Source: PALSA-1355 sp035496575 (GTDB taxonomy: Bacteria > Planctomycetota > Planctomycetia > Pirellulales > PALSA-1355). Taken from it: 30,260 nucleotides of DNA. A program made the translations under genes and the position numbers. Position 1 is the first letter of the stretch. The number at the start of each line of letters is the position of its first letter. Below are positions 7,482 to 14,299 of the stretch, one piece after another. Below the pieces are notes generated by a model that was not told the origin of the DNA, searched no databases, and saw nothing but the letters and a program-made list of their open reading frames with translations. Where the stretch lies: positions 1 to 30,260 of the forward strand of contig DATJEN010000113.1 in assembly GCA_035496575.1 (NCBI GenBank), written 5' to 3'.

Positions 7482-7509
7482 TTGAACCAATAATGATTAT
7501 TGATATACT
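7482..7509 (+). promoter_or_regulatory. Strong promoter of the aquaporin-peroxidase operon
   Basis: TTGAAC (7482-7487) and TATACT (7504-7509), each close to the sigma-70 consensus, are 16 bp apart. They lie 52 bp upstream of the aquaporin ATG at 7561, in an AT-rich patch that stands out from the GC-rich surroundings. Confidence 0.65.
7488..7502. promoter_or_regulatory. Fur/PerR-like 7-1-7 operator inside the promoter spacer
   Basis: CAATAAT-G-ATTATTG is a perfect 15-bp inverted repeat occupying the whole gap between the -35 and -10 boxes except one base. It has the 7-1-7 geometry of Fur-family boxes and agrees at 10 of 14 arm positions with both the Fur core (TGATAAT-n-ATTATCA) and the PerR box (TTATAAT-n-ATTATAA). 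A protein bound here would block RNA polymerase. Which regulator binds is an inference; none is encoded in the window. Confidence 0.55.
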
Positions 7510-7560
7510 TCGGGCCAGATGTCGCGCCCGTTAGACCGCGCGCCTACCCGAGGGAAATCA

Positions 7561-8277
7561 ATGATCGCGAAATCAGCTCTGGCGGAACTGATTGGCACGT
7601 TCACCTTGGTGTTCATTGGCGCAGGCGCCGGCTCGGCCATGGAGGCAAATTCGGCCGGCACGATTGGGGTCGCGTTCGCCCATGGGCTTGCGCTGCTCGT
7701 GATCGTTTATGCCTGGGGCAGCATCTCGGGCGCGCACGTCAATCCGGCCGTGACCTTGGGCGTTGCCGTGGCGGGCCGCATGGATTGGCCGAAGGCGGTG
7801 GCCTATTGGATCGCGCAATTCGCCGGCGGCATTGCAGCGGCCTACTTGCTGCAATGGTTCTTTGGCCCGGATTCCAAGCTGGGTTCAACCACTGGCAGCT
7901 TGACTCCCATGAAGGACATGGCGGGCGACGCCGTGAAAGTCGTCGTTCTCGAGGGCGTGCTCACGTTCTTTTTGGTGGCCGCGGTGTTTGCTTCCGGAGT
8001 GCACGGCCGCAATGGCAACATGGCCGGCTTGGCCATCGGCATGGTGCTCACGATGGATATTTTGGCCGGCGGCAGCTTGACCGGCGCGAGCATGAACCCG
8101 GCTCGCACGCTTGGTCCGGCGCTTGCGACCGGTGACTTGTCTTACGTATGGATGTATTTTGTCGGTCCGCTTGCCGGTGGGGCGGTGGCCGCGCTTGTTT
8201 ACGATAAATATTTCTTGCCCGCCGAACTGACGCCGCCTGTTGAGGCCGCCGAGGCGCCGGGTGATCGCAGGAGATAG
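7561..8277 (+). CDS. Aquaporin (MIP family) with TIP-like predicted selectivity filter
   Basis: 238 residues from ATG 7561, preceded by AGGGAAA. An ATG-like start at 7519 would add 14 residues but lacks that site. Six hydrophobic helices and two half-helices are seen, with the two aquaporin boxes intact: GAHVNPAV (Asn61-Pro62-Ala63) and GASMNPAR (Asn179-Pro180-Ala181). Aligning by eye to E. coli AqpZ places the aromatic/arginine filter at His41, Ile167, Ala176 and Arg182. This differs from the Phe-His-Thr-Arg of water-specific AqpZ and matches the His-Ile-Ala-Arg of some plant tonoplast aquaporins, a group that includes members passing hydrogen peroxide or ammonia. The peroxidase gene starts 7 bp after this stop codon, with its ribosome binding site overlapping the stop, so the two are co-transcribed. 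The inferred role is entry of peroxide or a small neutral solute. Confidence 0.92.
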   Translation: MIAKSALAELIGTFTLVFIGAGAGSAMEANSAGTIGVAFAHGLALLVIVYAWGSISGAHVNPAVTLGVAVAGRMDWPKAVAYWIAQFAGGIAAAYLLQWFFGPDSKLGSTTGSLTPMKDMAGDAVKVVVLEGVLTFFLVAAVFASGVHGRNGNMAGLAIGMVLTMDILAGGSLTGASMNPARTLGPALATGDLSYVWMYFVGPLAGGAVAALVYDKYFLPAELTPPVEAAEAPGDRRR

Positions 8278-8284
8278 GCAACCG

Positions 8285-9706
8285 ATGCGGTATTCAGCGA
8301 AGCTCGTTACGGCATGCGTCTGTTTGATGTGCGCGACTGCGGCCTTGATTGGATGTGCCGAGCGCAAACGTCCGGTCATCGAAGCCGAGGCAAAACAGAG
8401 CGAAGGCGCCGTCGCATCCAGCGATCAAGCAACCGGCAATAACCCACCCGAGCAAGCCCAGGCCAGCGATAACGAACCGGCAGCCGACTCCCTCGTGGCA
8501 AGCGAGCCGGCCGCCGACCAGCCCAAGTCGACGAGCGACGGCAAGCCCTCGACGAAGACCAGCAAGGTCCTGCTCGGTTCCCCGGAGTTGACGGCGGGCA
8601 TACCAGGCGAGGGTCCACTCAAGGTCGAAGAAATCCAAAAATGGCTCGATAATCCCGCCAATCACGAGCCGCTCGATTTCGAGTTGCCCTTGGGATTGGC
8701 GGCTGGCGCCGCCCAGATGCAAGGCGTCGACAAGAACCCGCTGACGCGCGCCAAAATCGAACTGGGGCGCCAGCTCTATTTCGATCCGCGATTGTCGGCC
8801 GACGTGAAAATCAGTTGCGCAAGCTGCCACAACCCGGACGAGGGCTACGGGCGGCACACCCAGTTCGGCGTCGGCATTCGCGACCAGATGGGCGGCCGCA
8901 ACTCACCCGTAAGCTACAACCGCATTCTCAGCGGCCCGCAATTCTGGGATGGCCGCGCGGCTTCGCTAGAAGAGCAAGCCGTCGGGCCTATCGCGAACCC
9001 AATCGAGATGGGGCACACCCACGAAGCTTGCGAAGTGTGCTTGACCGGAGTGCCCGGCTACAAGCTGCAATTCGAAAAGATCTTTGGCAAGCTCGACATT
9101 CAGGCGGTAGGGCAGGCGCTGGCCAGCTTCGAGCGCGCGATCGTCTCGGGGCCGACGCCTAACGACTATTACGACCGCCTTAAACCCTTATTGGATTTGG
9201 ACGCGGACGAAATCAAGGATGACCCCGAGCTGTCGGCAAAGTTTGAGTTGGCGTCGAAGGCAGCGAAGGACCATCCCCTTTCAGAAAGTGCCAAGCGCGG
9301 CCGGGATATCTACTTCTCGAACGAGAAGGGCAATTGCTCGGCCTGCCACGTGGGCGCCAACCTCACCGATGAGAAATACCACAACATCGGCGTCGGTATG
9401 GACAAGGAAAAGCCGGATATCGGCCGCGAAGAAGTCAGCAAGGACCCCAAGGATCGCGGCGCCTTCAAGACGCCCACCGTTCGCAACGTAGCGCTCTCGG
9501 GTCCCTACATGCATGATGGCAGCTTGAACACGTTGGAAGAAGTCGTGGAGTGGTACGCCAAGGGCGGCCACCCCAACCCATCGCTGAGCGACAAGATCAA
9601 GAAGCTGAACCTGACCGATCAGGACAAGAAGGACCTGGTCGAGTTCATGAAGCAAGGCTGCACGGGCGAATTCCCGAAAGTCGCCCGCGGCCGGCTGCCT
9701 GAATAG
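8285..9706 (+). CDS. Di-heme cytochrome c peroxidase, lipoprotein
   Basis: 473 residues from ATG 8285; AGGAG (8269-8273) overlaps the aquaporin stop. The N-terminus is a lipoprotein signal with lipobox LIGC (Cys24), then about 70 residues of disordered Ala/Ser/Glu/Lys-rich linker. The catalytic part starts near residue 130 (FELPLGLAAG) and has two heme c sites, CASCH (178-182) and CSACH (351-355). GPYMHDGSL (Met409) is the usual distal ligand of the electron-transfer heme. GGRNSP and QFWDGRAASLEEQA are also typical of the bacterial CCP/MauG family. Such enzymes reduce hydrogen peroxide to water in the periplasm with electrons from small cytochromes or quinol. The protein is about 130 residues longer than classical CCPs because of the tether. 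Its place behind an aquaporin suggests a shared peroxide function. Confidence 0.93.
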   Translation: MRYSAKLVTACVCLMCATAALIGCAERKRPVIEAEAKQSEGAVASSDQATGNNPPEQAQASDNEPAADSLVASEPAADQPKSTSDGKPSTKTSKVLLGSPELTAGIPGEGPLKVEEIQKWLDNPANHEPLDFELPLGLAAGAAQMQGVDKNPLTRAKIELGRQLYFDPRLSADVKISCASCHNPDEGYGRHTQFGVGIRDQMGGRNSPVSYNRILSGPQFWDGRAASLEEQAVGPIANPIEMGHTHEACEVCLTGVPGYKLQFEKIFGKLDIQAVGQALASFERAIVSGPTPNDYYDRLKPLLDLDADEIKDDPELSAKFELASKAAKDHPLSESAKRGRDIYFSNEKGNCSACHVGANLTDEKYHNIGVGMDKEKPDIGREEVSKDPKDRGAFKTPTVRNVALSGPYMHDGSLNTLEEVVEWYAKGGHPNPSLSDKIKKLNLTDQDKKDLVEFMKQGCTGEFPKVARGRLPE

Positions 9707-9752
9707 CCGCCGATCGCGTTCGCTAAGAATCGCGCTCGGAAAGCCAAAGTCT

Positions 9753-11969
9753 TTAGGCGTCCAGCTTTAGCAGGTCGCGGAGCGAGTGCCCGTTACCCAA
9801 CAGGCTGGCAAACCGGTCGGCTGCTGCTGGTCGGACCCGAGCGGGCCGGCTCTCCAGCAGCGCGCGAGCCATGTCACCCAGGCTCGGTTGTTCTCGAGCG
9901 GTGTCCGAGCCATTGCCGGCGGCAAGGAGATGCAAGCTCCCGCCCGTGCTGGCGCTATCCGGATTAGCAACGGCTGCCAGCGCGCCGGCCGAGACTCCCT
10001 CTGGCGCAGCCGGAGGATTCCCGATATTCAAAAACCGCGGGGCGGTTGTCACCTTGGTGTAGTTGTTGCGCACGGTAAGCTCGTCGACGGGGTCGACGTC
10101 GCCATCGCGATCCATGTCGTAGGGATTCGAAGTCGAGACGCCTGGAACGCCTGTCACGTAATGGTGGCGAACATCCAGTTCGTCCGCTGCGTTGACAATC
10201 GCGAACGTGCTGGTGTCGGATGCCCCGGTATCCCCGACTGAGTTGCCGAAGAAGAACACGTCGGAGTTGGCCAATCCCGTACGCGTATCGTTGTGGCCGA
10301 GGGCATCGTTTCCGCGCATGATCACCTCGAGCCACTGCTTTTGAATTGCGCCCGCTGGCCACGTGATTTCCACGCGGTTCGATCCGTTCACACCGAAGCC
10401 CGGCCGCACAACGACCGCCGAGGGAACCGAGGCAGTGGCCCAGGTGCTGGGCGCATTGTTGTTTCCGACGCGGAAAATGAAATCGGCGGCTGAAATCGGG
10501 CCCAAGTTGCCGCTCACGTCAATCATGATCCCGTTGATTCCCTTTGAGTAGCTCGACACGTTGGCGAAGCTCGCCGCGCCCGTACCCGGAAGATAGGCCA
10601 CCTTGTCGGTCGCAATCGCGGCGTCATCGGCTGAATTCGCCGCAACATTGTTGCCGTCGTATCGGGAGTCGTTGTAGAACAGCCGGCGGTTCACCACGGC
10701 TGTTGGGCCGAACGAACCGGCGAACGAGATGCGATAGATCTCTCCGCCGGTGGCCAGATAATACAGATTGCCGGCCGCGTCGATTTTCAAATCGACAGGA
10801 CCCGCCGTGGTCATGTTGCTGGCATAACCGAGCGACGTGTCCGGCTCGTCTACGGTTCCCGGGTGTGCCGGGTCGAACACGCGAATGAAGTTGGCGCCGA
10901 AGTCGGCAAAAAAATACTTCCCGGCGTAAGCGCTGCCGAAACTGCTGTTGGCCGGATAGAAGGCGCCGCCGGTAATCGCCACGCCGGCGGGCGCCGGCGG
11001 CGAGCTGTTGTGGTCATAGGCCATGATCGGGTCGCGATAGTTGGTCCAGCTCGGCGGCGGAGATTCGAACCCTTCCCACAAAGGCGCCGTGCTGCCAGCC
11101 CAGCCATAGTTAGCAGCGCGCTGCCCATCGTTGATCTCTTCCCAATTGCTCTCGCCGACGTCATTGATGAACATCCTGCCGGTTCCCGGCTGGAAGGCGA
11201 ACGTGTAGGGGTTTCTCAGGCCCAAGGCCCACGTAGCGCCTTGCCAGTCGCTGCTGCTGCCGGTGAAGAACGGGTTGTCGGAGGGATTGGTTCCATTGAG
11301 ATTCAATCGCAAGATTTTTCCGAAAGGCGTTGTCAATGTCTGCGAAACATCATTCGACTGCGGCGTCACGTCATAGTTGTGATCGCCAACAGCCACGTAC
11401 AGCTTGCCATCAGGGCCAATATGCATGGCCCCGCCGTTGTGATTCGTGTCGCCATCGGTGGCCAGGTTGTTGTCCTCGTTCTCGGGCGGCAAGTCGCGCA
11501 AGATGAGCTCGCTGCCGAGCGTGGGCGTCGTGGTGCCCGCTCCGGTCACCGTGAATCGACTAATTCGATTGTGCGAAGGGTTGGTCGAGCTCGAACGCGG
11601 GGTGGTGTAGTAGAGGTAAATAAAGTCCGAATTCGGGCCGGCGCCATCGTAGGTGGGGTCGAACGTGATACCCAGCAAGCCGCGCTCGCCCGCCGAGTCG
11701 ACGGTTAACGTGAGCGCGGTCTGGGTGGTGCCATCGCCGCGCACCAGCTTCGCGCGGCCTCCCTGCTCGAGCACCCACAGTTGGCCGGTCGGCGAAAACT
11801 CCATCGCGGTCGGCGCTGTCAAGTCGCTGGCGGTCGTGATTAGCGTTTCCGTAAAGCCGGGCAGAAGCGCCGTAAGCACCTGCCGACCCTCGAGCATCTC
11901 GCCTAGCAAGCGGGACCTGGCAGGCCGTTTTCTCGAGCCGCGCGGGGGGCGCATTTTTAGCGCGAGCAT
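9753..11969 (-). CDS. Exported PQQ-type sugar dehydrogenase (GSDH fold) with dockerin-like C-terminus
   Basis: 738 residues from ATG 11969, with GGAGGA just upstream. The N-terminus is basic and carries LEGRQVL (26-32), the short motif found at the start of many planctomycete surface proteins, instead of a classical signal peptide. Residues of about 38-440 form the beta-propeller of soluble aldose dehydrogenases: MEFSPTGQLWVLEQGG, RGLLGITFDP, NHNGGAMHIGPDGKLYVAVGD, WALGLRNPYTFAFQP, NDVGESNWEEIN and ANYGW. These enzymes oxidise sugars with PQQ and calcium. A second beta domain follows (VVNRRLFYNDSRYDG ... YSKGINGIMIDVSG ... DVFFFGNSVGD), then a dockerin-type repeat with one good EF-hand loop, DMDRDGDVDPVDE. 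The last 80 residues are low complexity. Substrate unknown. It lies 137 bp downstream of the secretion operon, with its own strong ribosome binding site. Confidence 0.85.
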   Translation of the reverse strand: MLALKMRPPRGSRKRPARSRLLGEMLEGRQVLTALLPGFTETLITTASDLTAPTAMEFSPTGQLWVLEQGGRAKLVRGDGTTQTALTLTVDSAGERGLLGITFDPTYDGAGPNSDFIYLYYTTPRSSSTNPSHNRISRFTVTGAGTTTPTLGSELILRDLPPENEDNNLATDGDTNHNGGAMHIGPDGKLYVAVGDHNYDVTPQSNDVSQTLTTPFGKILRLNLNGTNPSDNPFFTGSSSDWQGATWALGLRNPYTFAFQPGTGRMFINDVGESNWEEINDGQRAANYGWAGSTAPLWEGFESPPPSWTNYRDPIMAYDHNSSPPAPAGVAITGGAFYPANSSFGSAYAGKYFFADFGANFIRVFDPAHPGTVDEPDTSLGYASNMTTAGPVDLKIDAAGNLYYLATGGEIYRISFAGSFGPTAVVNRRLFYNDSRYDGNNVAANSADDAAIATDKVAYLPGTGAASFANVSSYSKGINGIMIDVSGNLGPISAADFIFRVGNNNAPSTWATASVPSAVVVRPGFGVNGSNRVEITWPAGAIQKQWLEVIMRGNDALGHNDTRTGLANSDVFFFGNSVGDTGASDTSTFAIVNAADELDVRHHYVTGVPGVSTSNPYDMDRDGDVDPVDELTVRNNYTKVTTAPRFLNIGNPPAAPEGVSAGALAAVANPDSASTGGSLHLLAAGNGSDTAREQPSLGDMARALLESRPARVRPAAADRFASLLGNGHSLRDLLKLDA

Positions 11970-12106
11970 GGTGGAATCCTCCTCTCCACTGGAGCGAGCG
12001 CCCCCGGTTCCGATCTTGTGATCTGGCCGGTTCCGGTCGGCTGCAAATCACAGGCCACAGCGCTTCGGGGTCCTTCTACTTTGCCCGGCGAATGCTCAGC
12101 ATGGGG

Positions 12107-12967
12107 CTAATCGGCCGGCGCGAGCTCGACCAGGTTGCCATCGGCGCGGTTGCCCATCCGCTGCCATAGTTGTGCATCAATTTCGTCGCCCACGAATCGC
12201 ACGTTGGCATCGGACATCGCGACAAACAATCCGCCGACGTGGTGGCTGCTGAAGGGTCCGACAAATTCCGGCGCCGTCTCGGCAAGATCCGTCCCTGCCG
12301 CCTGGCCGTCGGCATCGGCAGGTTTCGCAGGCGGGGTGTTCGGCGCGGCGCCCGTGTTGCGCAGCGTGGCCCGCGTGCCCGACATCCAGCCCAAATCGTT
12401 AGGATCGACGCGCTTTTCGCCAAGCAGAATCGTGTACCCCAGGCCATCGGTGATGTCCTCGGAGCGAATGCGGCTATTCAGAAACAAAATGCCTCGATTG
12501 TCCGCGGCGATGGGCGCCTCGACATCATGATGGCAGCCGGCATAGTTCGATGCGCCGCGAACATCCAAGATCTCGGAAGGGCAAATGAACGACCGCGGCC
12601 AGTAGTCGCGAGCCGCCGCGTTCTTCGCGTCATATACGCTCACGCTTTGGTCGACCATGCGATACACGTTCTGTTCGTCGAGGAAGGGGAGCAGACGTAT
12701 GAGCCACCCTTGATGCAAGCCCACCGGCTCCGACCGAATCGGCCCATCGGGATTGAGAACTCCGGCCGGGAAATACTCAAAGCTGCTTTGATAACTTTGC
12801 GTGGCAAGCGCGATTTGCACCAGGTTGGCCTGGCACTGACCGCGGCGCGCCGCCTCGCGGCTGGCCTGCACCGCTGGAAACATCATGGCTACCATGACCC
12901 CGATGATGGCGATCACGACCAACAGTTCGACCAAGGTAAATCCGCGTCTCACTTGCTTGGCATTCAT
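12107..12967 (-). CDS. DUF1559 pseudopilin, last gene of the secretion operon
   Basis: 286 residues from ATG 12967, which overlaps the preceding stop as ATGA. It has a full prepilin signal: basic MNAKQVRRG, cleavage site G9|F10, Glu14 at the conserved +5 position and a hydrophobic helix (LVVIAIIGVMVAMMFPAV). This runs into the DUF1559 signature VQASREAARRGQCQANL, then LIRLLPFLDEQNVY, SFICPSE, a DGLGYTILLGEKR segment and the closing GGLFVAMSDANVRFV. DUF1559 proteins are abundant in planctomycetes and resemble the major pseudopilin GspG in the N-terminal helix. Placement here, where a GspG/GspH would be expected, supports a role as pseudopilin or filament subunit of this machine; that is an inference. 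Confidence 0.9.
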   Translation of the reverse strand: MNAKQVRRGFTLVELLVVIAIIGVMVAMMFPAVQASREAARRGQCQANLVQIALATQSYQSSFEYFPAGVLNPDGPIRSEPVGLHQGWLIRLLPFLDEQNVYRMVDQSVSVYDAKNAAARDYWPRSFICPSEILDVRGASNYAGCHHDVEAPIAADNRGILFLNSRIRSEDITDGLGYTILLGEKRVDPNDLGWMSGTRATLRNTGAAPNTPPAKPADADGQAAGTDLAETAPEFVGPFSSHHVGGLFVAMSDANVRFVGDEIDAQLWQRMGNRADGNLVELAPAD

Positions 12968-13386
12968 GGCTGAATATCCGAACTGGGAATGGTAATTTGT
13001 GTGGTATGCGTGGCCCGCTGAACCGCGTCAGCCGGCACCTGGGCCGTCACGCGGATGGTTCGCTCGTTCGATGAACCATCACGTTTGATCTCGATTTGTG
13101 CGACGCCAGTTCGGCCGCCGAGTGCCTCGCGTTCCAGCCGCCAAGTCTCGCCCTCGTAAGCGGGCTCGGCAATCAGTCGAGCGCGAGCCCTGCGCACGGC
13201 GGAGCTCGCCAAATACTCAGCCTGCACGCGATCTTCGATCGAATGGAGCTGCTTTCGCTCGGCGACCGCGACCCGCACCCAGGCCGCGAAAAACATCATC
13301 ACGGCGGCCATGCACACGATCGTCGCCAAGAGCACGAGCCCTGAGCGATGCAGCCGCACTTTTCTGATTTGCAGCGGACGCTTCAT
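12964..13386 (-). CDS. GspK/PilX-like minor pseudopilin
   Basis: 140 residues from ATG 13386, overlapping the stop of the gspJ-like gene by 4 bp (ATGA). A basic N-terminus (MKRPLQIRKVRLHRSG) precedes one hydrophobic helix (LVLLATIVCMAAVMMFFAAWV) and a heptad-like region (AERKQLHSIEDRVQAEYLASSAVRRARARL), the usual layout of PilX and the N-terminal part of GspK. The conserved +5 glutamate is absent, which is normal for GspK. It is much shorter than GspK (about 300 residues) and lacks its second domain, so PilX-like is the safer name. Its stop overlaps the start of the DUF1559 gene by 4 bp. Confidence 0.7.
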   Translation of the reverse strand: MKRPLQIRKVRLHRSGLVLLATIVCMAAVMMFFAAWVRVAVAERKQLHSIEDRVQAEYLASSAVRRARARLIAEPAYEGETWRLEREALGGRTGVAQIEIKRDGSSNERTIRVTAQVPADAVQRATHTTQITIPSSDIQP

Positions 13387-13895
13387 GGCGCGCCTCCGTT
13401 GGGCAGATTCGCACCCAGGTTTGCGGAAATCGTGAAGCGACCCTGCGCGCCCGAACTCGTTCCCATTGCCGCCTGACGATCCAGTTCCAATACCACCTGT
13501 TCGCCCGGCACGGTCGCTGCTTTCCAGTGAGCCACTTCAAGCCCGGGCAGAGCAAAGCGTTCGCGCGCCGTTATAACCTCATCGCGGACCGATTCGCGCA
13601 GGACTCCGCCAGGACACTCGTGATAGGCGAGTGAAACTCCGCCTGGTCCCTCGAGCTTCAGGAAATCCGGTTTATGCATTTCACTGACGGCCTGAGCGGA
13701 ACTTGCCTGGTGAACGTCGCGGCGCAGTTGCTCTGCCAATCGAGCCAGCCCTGTCATGGCTTCCAAATGGTTTCCGGCAGAGTCGGCGCGGCGCAGCACG
13801 GCGCCCATGGTGGTTGTCAACAACCCCAGCGCAGCCGAGCCAAGCAGCATCGCAATCAGGACCTCAACCAGAGTGAATCCTCGGCAGTGACTCAT
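13383..13895 (-). CDS. GspJ-like pseudopilin
   Basis: 170 residues from ATG 13895. This start overlaps the previous stop by 4 bp and has GGAGGAGA about 8 nt upstream; the in-frame extension to 13928 has no support. The prepilin motif is clear: MSHCRG6|F7TLVE11, then a hydrophobic helix (VLIAMLLGSAALGLLTTTMGAVL). The rest resembles GspJ/PilW: a helix (LARLAEQLRRDVHQA), then beta-rich sequence (FLKLEGPGGVSLAYHE) and an EVITARERFALPGL segment. In type II secretion GspJ caps the pseudopilus together with GspI and GspK, and all three kinds are present here. The assignment rests on gene order as well as on sequence. Confidence 0.75.
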   Translation of the reverse strand: MSHCRGFTLVEVLIAMLLGSAALGLLTTTMGAVLRRADSAGNHLEAMTGLARLAEQLRRDVHQASSAQAVSEMHKPDFLKLEGPGGVSLAYHECPGGVLRESVRDEVITARERFALPGLEVAHWKAATVPGEQVVLELDRQAAMGTSSGAQGRFTISANLGANLPNGGAP

Positions 13896-14299
13896 GGAGA
13901 TTTCTCCTCCGCCGGCGGGTAGAGCCACAGGTTCAAGCGCACGGGCGGTTCATCGCGTCCGCCGGGGCCGCGCCAACGAACCTGGATTTCAAGGCGCCGC
14001 GACTTGTCCGAATCGGTCACGGCGGCTATCGCAAGTTCGCCGGAAGGCAGCGATTCCTGGGCAGGCCGCGAAAGTTTGATTTTCTCAAGTCGCTCGGGCG
14101 TGGCACTGGCCCAACCCAGCGCGGTGGCTTGCTCCGCCGCATTGGCCGCCTCCAGTGTGGCGAGCACTCTGCGATCGGCCGCGCGCTGCTCGGTGCTCGT
14201 GCTGGCCAGCAGTTCGACCACCAGTCCCACGAGCGCCGACAACACGCCAATCGCGACAATGACTTCAAACAGTGCAAAGGCTCGACGCGCGGTTTTCAT
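13892..14299 (-). CDS. GspI-like pseudopilin
   Basis: 135 residues from ATG 14299, overlapping the stop of the third GspF-type gene by 4 bp (ATGA). The N-terminus MKTARRA7|F8ALFE12 is a prepilin motif with alanine in place of the usual glycine before the cleavage site, but Glu12 (+5) is kept. A hydrophobic helix (VIVAIGVLSALVGLVVELLA) follows, then AANAAEQATALGW and a short beta domain (RLEIQVRWRGPGG ... VRLNLWLYP), as in GspI. The residue before cleavage is normally glycine, so processing may be slower or by a specialised peptidase. No prepilin peptidase gene is in the window. Confidence 0.72.
   Translation of the reverse strand: MKTARRAFALFEVIVAIGVLSALVGLVVELLASTSTEQRAADRRVLATLEAANAAEQATALGWASATPERLEKIKLSRPAQESLPSGELAIAAVTDSDKSRRLEIQVRWRGPGGRDEPPVRLNLWLYPPAEEKSP

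Noticed and set aside
10863..11708. 281-codon open frame on the plus strand
   Set aside because: It is antisense to the sugar dehydrogenase propeller, whose motifs are unmistakable. The translated sequence is arginine- and valine-rich with no family features.
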